From NCBI GenBank assembly GCA_001051155.2, contig JYIP02000001.1, positions 2,666,001 through 2,730,000 on the forward strand: a stretch of 64,000 nt of DNA, read 5' to 3'. This DNA is from Chrysoporthe austroafricana (Eukaryota; Ascomycota; Sordariomycetes; Diaporthales; Cryphonectriaceae). The translations under genes were made by a program, and so were the position numbers. Under the pieces are notes generated by a model that had not been told where the DNA came from, ran no database searches, and saw only the letters and a list, made by a program, of their open reading frames with translations. This document shows, in pieces, positions 11,396 to 23,051 of the stretch (its first letter is position 1; each line of letters opens with the position of its first letter).

Positions 11396-12778
11396 CTACG
11401 TGCTAGCCGTAGGGTCCAGGTTCTGGGTGCTCTCAATCTTGGGCACCAGACCCAGGCGGGTGTTGCCCTGGTCCCAGATGACATAGACGCTCTTCAGGAA
11501 GACATCACCAAGAATGTCAAACGGGTTGTTGCCACGCGACTGCACACCACCGTACCACCATCCCTCAGAGGCAACCGTAAACGCAAGGTCCTCCTTCTGG
11601 ATTGTGAACTCTTGGTCGCCAACAGCAACGCTGAAGTCGGGAAGCTGATCGGCCGTGACAGAGGTGGGGAAGAGGTAGCCCTGCTGGGTCTCGTCATACT
11701 TGCTTCCCGGGATGGCCGCGTAGAGGGCGTCGACGACAGAGTCAGCCAACAGGCAGAGGGTGGTGCCAGTGTCGCAGATGGCCTTGTTGCCAGACTGAGT
11801 GCTCTGCTGGCCCGCAATAGTGTAGGTCGCAGAGTCAAACATCCAGAAGCCCTCAGAGTTGTCGATATCGGTGTAGTGAATCGTGTTAGAGCCGACCAGG
11901 TCGGTGTCGATGTAGCCAAATGTGTAGAAAGAGTTGGCGGACTGGTCACGGGACGAGTAGAAGGCCGAGGTGAACAGCTGAGCCTCCGAGGGAATGTCAC
12001 CCTGAGAGATCATGTTCGCGACAGGGGTATTTTGAGGGTCGGCCTGGCCGTTCTTGGTAATCGTGTTAATGGAGGGGAAAGCGAGGCCAAGCAGACCGTC
12101 ACCAGTGCCAGAGATGAACTGCGCAGCAGCAGTCTTGGCCAATTCGACGGACTGGTTGGTGATCTTGACACCACCGATGTTGACAGTGTCAGTGCCGACA
12201 TCTCCAGAAGCAGAGCTGCCATCTCCGTAGGAGATCTTCCAGCTCAGGCCCGACGAAGTCTTCCAGGTGGAAGACTTTGAGGGGTCGAAGACAGCGTGGC
12301 CCGTCTGGTCCTTGGCGGGCATCTCAGTAGAGAAGACCTGGTGTTGTCAGCCACAGATGCACCACCGCCGTTTTAGGGCGGATAGACTCACCCAGAGGTC
12401 AGAAGATCCAGTATCGAAGTCGAGCTTAAGGGTCTGGGCAGGGGTGCCAATCTCGACCGCACACAGGTACTCGGAGTCGTTCTGCTGGTCCTCAGCGGTG
12501 ACCTCACCCGTCTGCCCATCGGCGGTGGTCTTGACGAGCCTGTGCCCGCGGCGGAGGCGCCCGCCTCGGGCGACGTGGGAGCCGACGAGGCCACGGTGGT
12601 GGAAGGTGGTAGTGTGCTGGTAGGGACCAGGCTTGGTGGCCCTGAAGCCGAACCTGTTCATGAGGTAGACGTAGGACTTGGTGCCATGGCGCTTGTAGTT
12701 CTTGTTGGGAACGGCCAGCACCTTCTTGAGGCCGAGCTCCTGCTTGAGCTTGGCCTGGGTTGCGAATGCGGCCTCCAT
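11396..12778 (-). CDS. Pepsin-family aspartic protease (A1), no signal peptide visible
   Basis: Eukaryotic A1 aspartic endopeptidase, 442 residues from two exons, 12778-12392 and 12337-11396. The 54-nt intron has donor GTGAGT, a branch-like CTGAC and acceptor CCAG. Splicing restores the first active-site motif [12 protein letters not shown] (catalytic Asp about residue 122). The flap tyrosine sits in SYGDGSS (about residue 166) and the second catalytic Asp in [10 protein letters not shown] (about residue 318). The first about 100 residues are basic and prosegment-like ([19 protein letters not shown]), but the start [19 protein letters not shown] is charged and lacks a hydrophobic signal core. 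The stop is TAG at 11396-11398. Family membership is certain. Compartment is uncertain: either a non-classically targeted or intracellular enzyme, or an unseen upstream exon encodes a signal peptide. Confidence 0.93.
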
Positions 12779-15700
12779 AGCTGCTCTTCTGGACGCCAGG
12801 GTGATGGATTTGGTGGTGAGATTGGGGTGAGGGAAATAGGAAGTGCTGAAAGGGTTGAGACGAAGGTGTGCTTGGCGCTAAGAGTACTTGGGAGGAGACG
12901 AGGTGGGGGATCTAATAGGAAAGGTTGAGGTTGACAGGTCGAGGTAATGAGTAGAAGACGCGAGGTGCGTTTCGGGGAAGGAAGCAGGCTGTTCTTATAT
13001 TGTTTCGCTCGGCAGTGAAGGCTGGTGGTCTCTAGGCCTGAAGTCGAAGGCGTGATGTGGACCATGCGGGTGATTAGGTACCTCCACAGTTTAAGGTTGT
13101 TGTAAGTGGTAACAAGGTACTTCCTGTGACGTGGTGTTGAACGATGTCTATCAGTCTCCGTTATCAGATGCGACTATATGAGACACCTCAGCAGGCACCC
13201 CTTCCCTTCCAAGGTCAAGTGGCCGCCTTGTGATGCAGATGCGAAGGGGCGCGGAGGGACGGATGCTGTAAACAGGTTGTCACACTGCAGTTCCTTTCGC
13301 GGCTGTGCCTGTTTGAAGTGCGCGTCGAGCTGGTCAAACTCAAAGGTGAACCAGCTAACCAACTACAGCATGCGGTGAGGTGTTCCTTGTGGAGCGTTGC
13401 AGCATGAAAGGAGTCATTGGGCTGCATCGAGATGGACCGCGTCTATGCAAGAAGACTGCTGCAAAACCGGAAATTTTGATCGTGTTCGTATGAGCTACTG
13501 CTCGTCTGAGGATCACTACCATGGTGGCTGCGCGTGACAGAGAGGCAACGTCTCTCCTCCGCCCTGATTTACATCTCTGGTTGACAGACATGGGAGGGTT
13601 CAGGGCTGTACGTGAGGCAAATGGTAACACGAAGTCCAACCTTGGGGGCAGCGTACCGAGACACCTGTGACGAAAGCACGCGTCTGGCCCGGACCTCTCG
13701 AGGGAGCTCTCAGCTCTGCTGCTACCGGGTAGTGTCGTCATTATGCCTCTTACGGAGGTGGTGTGCTGAACAAGGACGAATAGGAAGGCCCTGATATTCG
13801 AAATGGGAAAACAAAAAGACAGGCCTTCGGCCCCAGTCCGGCATTGACCCGAGGAGAACTGATGTGGGACTGGGCTATGCGGGCGTGGGGGAGTGCTGCC
13901 AATGGAAACGACATCCACTTCCCAATGGTGTGTGACAGGTTTGGCTGGAGGCAAGCTGTGACCTGCAGAAAGACTCCGTGACTATTCTTAGAGGAAGAGA
14001 GACGCCTCCCATGATCCCGTTGCCTGCGAGATGCGCATCTCCGTGATGAAAGTCAAGTGCTGGAGCACAGTTCCTGCATCCTGTTTTAGCTCCAATCGTG
14101 GATCCTTCCACAAGGACGGGCCCTTGATACCACCCACTATGTACCATCGTGTTCCCTTGATATGGCACCAGGAGCTCCAGGATCGTGAGTGTGGCGGGGC
14201 CAGACGAGCGATGGGAAGCTTGCTCCCATCTCGACGTCGGATGAGCCACACTTCAGACGGCACAGCCGTCTCGGTGGCGGAGGGCTGGCGATAGCCCTAG
14301 CCCCATCACAGTCACTTCTGCTTGCCATCCCTGGGCCTCGTCGCGTCTGGGGCGACGAGAGTAACACATTCGCCTCGCGGGGTGGTACTGGATATGTCGT
14401 CACTGGTGCCACGAGTGGTCATGCTGCACCGTTCGCCAGCTTCATCCTGTGACGCTGGCTCCCTCCCACGCGGCCCTGCTGGATGCAGCGCTGTGCACGG
14501 ATAGCCGCCTCAAAGCTATAGCTGTCCAACCCAGTAATAGGGACAAGATCACAAGTGCACATTCCTGGTTGGCCGGCGTAAGTAGATGATTCCTGGAATG
14601 CCAGAAGCAGGCCCAGAGGCAGTGTTTCAAGGGGCGTATGCCATCAAGAAATAGTCCACGGTTGATGACAGGATTCCGGGTAAAACGTCACCTCTTATCT
14701 CCTAGTGGCCCCTCAGAGATGTTATCTTTCTCCTCCGCACGGCCAACGAAGCGGCCCTATCCGCCCATCCTCTTCTAAGATTAGGGGTCGAGCTTCTGGG
14801 GCAGCGACATCCCAGCGTCTTCGTCGCAATGGTCGACCAGCCGCTCTTCTCCAGTGCGCCAGGCTGCACCAATTCTCATCAGCCCTCGCGGGGAAACACG
14901 ATTGCCGTGCTTCTGGACAAGGGGCGGTGCTCACCCTGGCAAAATCGATCGAGGCACCTCGGATGCGAAGCGATCTTGCAACTTGGTCAAGGTCGCAGCT
15001 CTACCCGCCTATGATCCCCCCTTCCCAACCCCTCGCCATTATGCAAGCTTATTATGTCACCACTGCACACCCCCGGCCTGGTAGCGGACCTGTTGGTGAC
15101 TCGATCATATGAACGGTTGCTGTTATCTACTGGTAGATATCGGAACGTCTGCCGTTCAGGACTTGGCCAACGGCCACAAGATGTCTCGGGCAACGGCACC
15201 TAGAAAGGCACGCACGCACGGCAGGTGGCTGGCACGGTCGGTTTGTGTAACCACAACGCCACAACGGTCCCTTGCTCTTCTGAGCCGATGACGTCCCTCT
15301 CCGTTGACTTCGCGCGAGATCATGCGGAAGACAATGATGACTAAAGGATGGTCAAATGCTTCCCCGGTACTTCGTGTTCCTTGCTCCTCGGGTCTGGCCT
15401 TCAACTACGCCAGGACGACGTCGCATGTCGTTGGATGCATCGGTCGCGGCTCCCGTCAGCATTACGTGCATATCAAGCCACCCGCACAACTACCGAACAC
15501 GAGTGGTCCCTGAAGTTCACTACAGTCAGACAGTAAGCACCCAAATTCTGATAGAGGGCTTATAGAGAGAGACCAGAGATGGCTCAGGCAATTGAACAAT
15601 TATCCGGCTTCATATGCCAACGATTCTGAATACGGTCTTTTCCTTGTTTGTGGCTTCACCCAGTCTTGCCTTTGCAACAACTACCATGCGCGTTCACAAA

Positions 15701-15807
15701 ATAGCTATATTATATTGGATAATATAAAGTGTTGGTCGTGCTCGCAAGGATTAGCGTCACCTAGGCATGAGCAGGATATCAACCAAATATCGGGATCCCA
15801 GCCGCCG
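12779..15807. other. 3 kb gene-poor region
   Basis: The first few hundred bases are the promoter and 5' leader of the minus-strand protease gene. Between about 13100 and 15800 there are many mutually overlapping open frames of 60-200 codons on both strands, but none shows a domain, a consistent codon bias or splice-compatible extension. I see no transposon or RNA gene. Confidence 0.45.
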
Positions 15808-17081
15808 TTACGACGTGCCGACATTCTGCTCAACGAAGTCAAGAATGGCACTGTAGGTGTAAGGATGGGAGCTCCTGAAAACCATTGTCAGTATCATATT
15901 AGTCAGAAAGGTCCACAAGCCGGGGACGCACCAGGTTCAGGCCGTGGCCTGCGTCGTCGACTACTACAGCCGTGAAGTTGCTTGTATTCGGGAACTCGGC
16001 GCGGGACATCTCCAATATGTTCGGGATGCTCGCGTTGCTGGTGACTCTGCAGTCACCTCCGCAGAACGCAAGATCACGGCCTGTCCGAGAGACGTCAGTA
16101 TGCCCGCAATGTGAAGCCCAACGATCGGCCCGGAGAATGCCCCACGATATACTCACTTCCAGTAATGATCAAGACTGGTGCCGTGGTCGGATTCATTGAT
16201 GTGGTCTCTGCACCGACTGTGAGCAGCTCTCCCGGTGTGACAGGCTCCCCAGTGCTATACGCCAGATCCAGCAGCTCCGGAGAGAACGAGCCTGGCGCAA
16301 AGAAGTTGCTCTGGACGGCAGAGACATCGCCAGCCGCAAAGTAGTCGACGGGGTAACTCGACAAGGCTTGGACGGTACTGGCCAGGACGAAGTTTCCGCC
16401 CAGGGTGAAGTAGGGCAAGAACCGCTTGCCTGGGAGAAGCCGGTGAACACCAGCCCGTCGCTGGCGTCCGGGTAGAGCACGGTCAGGGAGTAGCTCTGGA
16501 TGCTACCGTACGAGTGGCCCACGTGGACGACCTTGTCGAAGCCGCGACTGATCTCCGCTGGCGAGCCCGCCCGGAGCTGCACCGTGAGCTCGTACAGCGC
16601 GGCGATCCCGAGTGACGACTGGATCTCGTTCATGGCCTCGCCGCGTGAGGACATACCTATACCGAGGCGATCGTAAGCGAAGGTGCTGTACCCGGCCTCG
16701 TTCGCCTGCTTCGCGTAGCTGTAGTTGTAGTTGTAGTTTACCACCGAGAGGTCCCAGTATGAACGGTTAAAGCCGATGCCGTGCGTCAGAAGTTGGACGG
16801 TGCCTGAGGGCCCGCCGTCAGGCTCGCAGTACGTCGCTGCGATGGTGTAGTTGCCGCCTACATCAGCGTAGCCCGTCAGCACCTCGGCGGTGAAGTTGTG
16901 GCCATTCTGCGTGTTGTCTAGGAAGAAATTGGTTACGTCAATGTTATTCTCAGGCGTTGAGAGGGTTGAACACCGCGTTTCCGGCGTTAATATTGACCAG
17001 GATGGTGAGATTGGTACATCGCCTGGCTACTGCGAGGGCGGCAAACCCCAAGGGATTTATCAAAGAAGATGATGAGCACAT
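15808..17081 (-). pseudogene. Frameshifted secreted alpha/beta-hydrolase
   Basis: Remnant, or mis-sequenced copy, of a fungal secreted alpha/beta-hydrolase. A start at 17081 gives a hydrophobic signal-like N-terminus (NPLGFAALAVA) followed by CTNLTILVNINAGNAVFN. The frame then shifts near 16958-16972, because the homologous continuation STPENNIDVTNFFLDNTQNG is in another frame. The main block has the family features LLTHGIGFNRSYWD, YDRLGIGMSS and the nucleophile elbow VGHSYGS. A second frameshift lies near 16418-16440, where GFSQASG must join LPYFTLGGNFVLAS. An intron GTGAGT...GGACAG about 16152-16079 joins IITG to RDLAFCGGDC, and a conserved His motif DDAGHGLNL follows. The last segment SSHPYTYSAILDFVEQNV ends at TAA 15808-15810 and is again out of frame with a standard GTGCGT donor. 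No in-frame nonsense codon is seen otherwise, so decay is recent or these are assembly indels. Confidence 0.75.
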
Positions 17082-18165
17082 TATTTTGTGAGACCCTCCT
17101 AGGTTCGGATTCTAGCACACGCGGGCGAATACTATGAAGTTGTCTATGGGGCGGACTGGAATGGCATCCTCACATGAAGTTGCTGCAACAAACTTGCAAG
17201 GCCGACGATATATATCTCTACATGGGGAGGAGCCATCACTACTCCGTGAGGAAATCGTCATCGGCATCCCAATGACAAATGACTCCGTGTCCCGGGCCGC
17301 TGGAAAAGATTTGACATCAAAGATCTCGCTCTGACGGCCAGATCGTTAGTAACTTTGAGCAGAAAATTGTACATGATGGAATCACTCTATTCGGAGCATC
17401 ACCCGCATGATGTCCAGTGTCTCCAGTAATAGTCCGACCGAGGATGAGAAGCACAGTTTCCTCCCAACGCCGTCCGTCAGGCCGGTAGATGTTATAGCGG
17501 CAACCAATAGTTCCACGCTCAGAAAGGCTCCCGGATATGTAAGGAACGCGTGGAGACTTGAACGCCATCCACAACAGGGGTATTCCAAATTGGAATTCCT
17601 CGAGCTATCATCCAGGAACGGAACTCGATGTGACATCAAAGAGATATCTAGCCCTTAAGCTTTGGCGCGAACTATGAGAGCTAAGAGCTCCGAACAGAGC
17701 CATACGGTATCGATCGGCAGCAAATTACGAGCGTGACCAAAATTGGATGGCATTAACGGTACTTTCCTCGAGTGAAGGTCTCCGAGGAAGTTGGGCAGCT
17801 ACGACACCACATCTGTACAAGCCACCGAACTGATGAGTGATCACATATGATGGTCAATCTCATCTGCATACACGTAGGTTGGCGATTCTTTCGCTGGTCG
17901 TTTATGTCGAAATGTACGCCTGATACTGACACAGATTTCGAGATGGGACCGTAAACCCCAAGAGGATCGGTGAAAGATTCTGTAGTGAGATGTGTGAAAT
18001 CCGATAGGATCTCTGACCTCGAAGTGCTCGACCCTCGTGTGTTCATCTTGCTGTGGTAGCCGAGGGCAGCTGTCTGCTGCTCCAGCGGTAGCAGATCGTC
18101 TCACGGGCGTGTTCTGCAAGTATTGCGAATTCTGCACAAAGGGGATGATGTCCTTGAATGCTTAA
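17082..18165. other. Intergenic, nothing recognised
   Basis: Upstream side of the hydrolase pseudogene and downstream side of ABZ2. Open frames such as 17753-18137 on the minus strand lack motifs. A T-arm-like hairpin near 17098-17115 lacks the rest of a tRNA cloverleaf. Confidence 0.45.
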
Positions 18166-19041
18166 TCAAGGCTCAGTTAACCGTATCCGACCGAAAATGA
18201 ATCCCCTTACCCCATTACTCAGCCATACAGACTCGCCACCCACCACATCAGAAGCCTTCACGTCCTCCGGCTCAACAATGCCTAACTCCAGAGCCCACCG
18301 TCTCGTGGTGCCGTCCTGTCCACCGTATCCGTCCCAGACCCCGTTCGTAGATGTCCAGGAGATAGGCGGCGTGACCCACCTCCCCCCTCTCCAAAAGTAC
18401 GGCGTCGTCAGACTGCCCTCCATGATCAGGCCGGTCTCCTTGTTGACGATGAGGACCTCCTTGGTGACATCAGTGGGCTCGAGGCCGGCGCGCTTGCGAG
18501 CCTCGTCGTACATATCCCGTTTGGTAGTCTTGAAGTGGGTGAATTCAGACTGAGATGTGGCCGCATCGTCGACATAGACGTCGTACACAGGGACTATCTC
18601 CACCGGACCCAGTTGCCATTCGTCTAATGGAGTTCGCGGGTCGTGCTCATCGTCTGGAGCAGGGAGTACTTCAGGAAAGAGGTTGCTGAGTGCCGTTTTT
18701 GGAACAGGGTACGACTCAAGAACTAGCTGGCCGTCCTCAGCAAGCAGGATCTTGAGCCTCAGCGGTTGCTCAAGGGTCTCCCAGCGCCCGTCCTGCTTGA
18801 GAGTGTCTCTCAAGAAACCGTGTAGCCTGGCTAGCCCAGTATCCCCCTCGATGGCTTTCACCGCATCGTTCCAGCCCCAATGATTGGCTGCGCTGAGCAT
18901 GCGATCGCGATGATAGTCCAACATGTAGAAGGGAGAGGGCATGGCAGAGTTCCAGCTGAAATCGAAACTGACTAGGTCCCTCACCGGCTCCAACTCCCAG
19001 TCAAAGCGCATGGAAGTGAAGAGGCGTAAGTTCTCAGCCAT
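18166..19041 (-). CDS. ABZ2: Aminodeoxychorismate lyase (class IV PLP enzyme)
   Basis: Single-exon ORF of 291 residues, starting at 19041 and ending with TGA at 18166-18168. It resembles fungal ABZ2, which converts 4-amino-4-deoxychorismate to p-aminobenzoate plus pyruvate in folate synthesis. Class IV aminotransferase-fold features seen: an N-terminal FTSMRFDWEL and YMLDYHRDRM, the PLP-lysine region EFTHFKTTKRDMYDEAR, and the cofactor-side block IMEGSLTTPYFWRGGRWVTP, then WLSNGVRGFIFGRI at the C-terminus. Length matches the fungal family. No targeting signal is visible, so a cytosolic location is inferred. It is divergently arranged with TOM70, about 665 bp apart. A related D-amino-acid or branched-chain aminotransferase is possible but less likely, given the fungal-type N-terminus. 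Confidence 0.85.
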   Translation of the reverse strand: MAENLRLFTSMRFDWELEPVRDLVSFDFSWNSAMPSPFYMLDYHRDRMLSAANHWGWNDAVKAIEGDTGLARLHGFLRDTLKQDGRWETLEQPLRLKILLAEDGQLVLESYPVPKTALSNLFPEVLPAPDDEHDPRTPLDEWQLGPVEIVPVYDVYVDDAATSQSEFTHFKTTKRDMYDEARKRAGLEPTDVTKEVLIVNKETGLIMEGSLTTPYFWRGGRWVTPPISWTSTNGVWDGYGGQDGTTRRWALELGIVEPEDVKASDVVGGESVWLSNGVRGFIFGRIRLTEP

Positions 19042-19706
19042 GTTCGTTCACTATGTCGGCAACACTGCCAGATCTAACGCGATTGTCGATTCGAAACGCC
19101 GAGTTCGGTCCTCGAGCGGTTTTGCGTTTGATGATTGAGAACTCACAGAATGATGCTCCAGTCCAGGTCAGGATTTTGACATCCCCTTCTAAACAGCACC
19201 GCTAGCATACTGAGATGCGCGTGATGAGAGAGGAAACTGAAAATCAACGCCGATGGTTAGAAAAGAGGGCTCGTATCATTAAGCTTTAGGGCAAGAAGCT
19301 ATCTTCCTTCTTGTTTCTCGTGTGGAGTATTTCTCTACCTATTTCTTAAGGGAGGTCTTTTTGGGGGGGGGTATCCTTCCCGCGAATGTTGCACTGAACG
19401 GGAAGCTCGGTGGCTGATGACCTCACTCGCGCTTGGACCGTGCGACTGCCGCTTCTCCATCCCCAATTCTGGCGCAACCGATTTTTTTTTGCCCTGGCAC
19501 ATGTACTCGGTACGCGACAGCTAATCTGCACCACCACACCAAAGGTGGGAGCTTGCATGATCAATTGCGCCGCCAGCCCTCAGTACTGACCAATTGCTTC
19601 CGACAACTTCGGGCATCTGGATTGATCCTTATCACCTGCGAGCTCGTCTCTCGGTCGTCGTCACAAGTCCTAGTCGTACGGTCTGCAACTTCAACCACCA
19701 GACGAT
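19042..19706. promoter_or_regulatory. Divergent intergenic region ABZ2/TOM70
   Basis: Shared 665-bp upstream region of two divergent genes. It holds a G8 homopolymer near 19363 and a T-run near 19482. No specific operator was identified. The promoter role is inferred from gene orientation. Confidence 0.5.
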
Positions 19707-21838
19707 ATGGCTTCGCAACAACAGCAGGCGCCCATCTTCCCACCACCCTCGAAGGGTATCCCCGTTCAGCTTCCCGCAGACTCCTCCGTCTGGGATCGGA
19801 TATCGACCTGGGTTTCTGAGCACAAAGCTGTTGTCTACACGATCGCTGGCGTCACAGTGGCCGTAGCCGCTGGTGGGGTTGTCTACTACTCCACCAACTC
19901 GGTGCGTATCATCTATCCACTTGCTAACCGTCCAGCGACCACCATAGTCGTGGCTGCCGTTTGCATGAGGTCGCAGAGGAGCTATATGTTCACGGTTAAG
20001 GGCGGAGCTGACTAGCCATATCCTCGTTTAGAAATCCCAAGATGCCACCCCGAAGCTATCTAAGAAGGAGCGGAGGAAGCGGAAGGAGGCCGAGCGGAAG
20101 GCAGAGGCCGAGCGCAATGCCACAACGAAAGAGGCACCACCATCCGCATCTCAGAAGACCGACAGCAGTGACAGCACCGACGAGATCCCCGAGATCAGCG
20201 AGCAGACTGTTCAAGCCATGTCGCTCGACGACCGCAAACACTGGGCCGTCAAGCTGAAAGAGGCCGGCAACCACGCCTACGGGTCCAAGGACTTCAACAA
20301 GGCTATCGATCTCTACTCCAAGGCTATTCTGTGCAAACCCGAAGCCGTATACTACTCCAACCGCGCTGCCTGCTTCAACGCCCTCGCCGACTGGGACAAG
20401 GTTGTCGAGGACACTACTGCCGCTATCAACCTGGACCCCGAGTACGTCAAGGCAATGAACCGCCGCGCGAACGCCTACGATAAGCTTGAGATGTACTCTG
20501 AATCGCTGCTCGACTACACGGCTAGCTGCATAATCGACGGATTCAAGAATGCCTCGAGCGCCGAGGCTGTTGAGAGGCTGCTTAAGAAGTTCGCCGAGTC
20601 CAAGGCCAAGGAGATCATGGCGAGCAAACCTAGCAAGCTGCCAAGTCCCACATTCGTCAGCAACTACTTGCAGAGCTTCCGACCGAAGGACCGACCCGAA
20701 GGTCTCGAGGACTCTGTTGAGTTCACGGATGACACAGGCAAGGGACAACTGCAAAAGGGATTGCGAGCAATGGAGTCAAAGACGGGCGAGGGCTACGAGG
20801 AGGCCGCCGCCGCATTCGACAAGGCTATCGAACTCAATGATCTTGGCCCTTACGAGGCCTTTGCATACAATATGCGAGGAACCTTTACCTGCTTGCGTGG
20901 CAAGCACGAGCAGGCCCTAGTAGATTTGAGCAAGAGCATCGAGTTGGATCCGACAATGACACAGAGCTACATCAAGCGAGCGTCTATGAGCCTCGAGCTT
21001 GGTAAGGAAGTTTCTCAATTTCGGTCCGAGCAAGAGACTCGCAGCTAACGGACAATGGCAGGCGACCCTGAAAAGGCGGAGAAGGATTTCGAGCTGGCTT
21101 TGCAGCAGAACCCTGACGACCCTGATATCTACTACCACCGCGCGCAGTTGCACTTCATCAAGGGCGAGTTTGCGGAGGCTGCTAAGGACTACCAGAAGTC
21201 TATCGACCTCGACCCAAAGTTTATCTTCTCCCACATCCAGCTCGGCGTGACACAGTACAAGATGGGATCGATTGCTTCCAGCATGGCCACGTTCCGACGT
21301 TGTATGAAGAATTTCGACAAGGTCCCCGATGTGTACAACTACTACGGCGAGCTCCTCCTCGACCAGGGCAAGTACTCCGAGGCCATTGAGAAGTTTGAGT
21401 CTGCCATCGAGATGGAGAAGCAGGAGAAGCCAACGAGCATGAACGTTCTGCCACTCATCAACAAGGCCCTCGCCATTTTCCAGGAGAAATCCGACTTCGC
21501 CGAGGCTGAGAAGCTCTGCCAAAAAGCACTGATCAGTAAGCTGACCTTGCTTCCTTGAACAGCATGTAATGATCAGTATAAACTAACGCAACCCAGTTGA
21601 CCCTGAATGTGACATCGCTGTCGCAACCATGGCTCAGCTCCTCCTTCAGCAAGGCAAGGTGACAGAAGCGCTTAAATACTTCGAGCGCGCAGCGGACTTA
21701 GCACGCACCGAGGGTGAGCTAGTCAATGCGCTGTCGTACGCTGAGGCTACGCGCACGCAGATTCAAGTGCAGGAGAAGTACCCCTCCCTGGCGGCCAAGC
21801 TTCAGGCTGCTGGTCCCGGCGGGCCCGGCCTGAGATAG
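19707..21838 (+). CDS. TOM70: Mitochondrial import receptor TOM70
   Basis: Outer-membrane receptor of the TOM complex that docks chaperone-bound precursors, especially carrier proteins. Four exons, 19707-19901, 20032-21001, 21062-21535 and 21597-21838, give 626 residues; all junctions preserve frame with GT-AG ends. Seen in order: a short N-terminus facing the intermembrane space, one membrane segment at about residues 39-61 ([21 protein letters not shown]), a strongly basic/charged linker ([20 protein letters not shown]), and then tandem TPR motifs to the end. These include the clamp-type N-terminal repeat [20 protein letters not shown] with [12 protein letters not shown], and C-terminal repeats such as [16 protein letters not shown] and [17 protein letters not shown]. 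Length and order match fungal Tom70. The start is fixed by the short pre-membrane segment. It is convergent with the syntaxin gene downstream. Confidence 0.96.
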
Positions 21839-23051
21839 GGACTTGCTCCGGCCTCGGCGGTATCTAGGTCAGAGGACGGTCCTCCAGTTCTGAAGGGTCA
21901 GGTCGTGTCGGGAGGAGTCACCGACCAGGTAGTGCAGCTGATGTGGAAGGAAAACCTGCATATGACAAAGGCAGAGTTGGACCAGGTGCAGTAAAAGGCT
22001 CAGAGCTCATGACAAGCATGGGCGGATGGATGAACTGGGCACCTGTGTGTCTGGATTGGGTGGACTGGCTGAGAACGTGAAAATAAGACACAGGATGAGT
22101 TGAGACGATACGATCATTTTCTGCCATCCGCCCGGAGTCCGGCATTAGGGCGGTGATGATTTGACTTCCATTCAGACTTGGACGGAAATAAAATACCTCT
22201 TAATTCTTCCCTCATTGTCAGCAGATAGGTTGAGGATGGAAACGTAGGGGGGAGAATGAACGAGGAGTGTATACATACAAACCAAACCATCCACTCTCAG
22301 GCTGACTTTCTTTTGCGAATTTTGCTTATGACAGCCTTGCTAAAGTAATGAGAACACTGTAGATAGGTATTTCTATGAAGCATCCGAGGTCAGATCGACT
22401 CCCAATGCCAGCCATTTTGAGGACACCAGTCGCAGACGTCGCTCTAGACCCATATGGTTTCCCTTTTTGCGTCGTGTCGATCAGGCGGAGCGAGGAGGAT
22501 GTACATGATCGCTCAAGCCAGACCTCGCTTCAACGCCGTCTCGAGGGCTTCACGGGCTGTGAGAGAGGATCGGCCATTCGTAGATATTCGAAGAAGAAAA
22601 AAAGGTGCTAATAATTATTAAGATAGAGAAAATCTCGTTGGTCTCAGGTCATATTCAAAACAACCCTTTTCCCGCGCCGTAGAAGACCTGCCTGCCATTG
22701 GCGTTGTCCTGAGTATCGTATCGTTATTCGCAGCTTCATCGTGTTTTCGGGAGTCCCTGTGTAAGCAAATCCATCAAAACCCTCCCCAGAATATGTACAG
22801 CACAAAGCAACTCCCCGGAGCCCTTTGGAGACGCGGAGTAACGGCTACCTGACTTGTAGTTGGCAGCGGATCACCTGTAATCGCGCTCATCGCTCAAATG
22901 TGAAAAAAAAAGGAACCCCCCACGAGGGACAGCAGCGAAATGCGCACTCCACCACGCGGCACACCTCCAGTCGTTGAAATCCGTAACCCATGGCTCACAA
23001 TAAGTACCCAGCACCTCCCCCCTGGTCCGTTCATGGCCAGAATGCTATCGA
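21839..23051. other. Convergent 3' intergenic region
   Basis: The region lies between the 3' ends of TOM70 and the syntaxin gene, so it should contain both 3' UTRs. It includes A/T-rich stretches and an A-run near 22901. No coding feature is supported. Confidence 0.5.

Noticed and set aside
11612..12280. 222-codon plus-strand open frame
   Set aside because: Lies entirely antisense to the aspartic protease exon with intact catalytic motifs on the other strand.
13355..13954. 199-codon minus-strand open frame
   Set aside because: No motif, mixed composition, no splice-linked neighbours.
17095..17120. T-arm-like hairpin suggesting a tRNA
   Set aside because: The loop lacks the invariant A58, and no acceptor stem, D-arm or anticodon arm could be placed around it.
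20056..20754. 232-codon minus-strand open frame
   Set aside because: Antisense to the TPR region of TOM70. Leu/Val-rich composition is typical of mirror frames.
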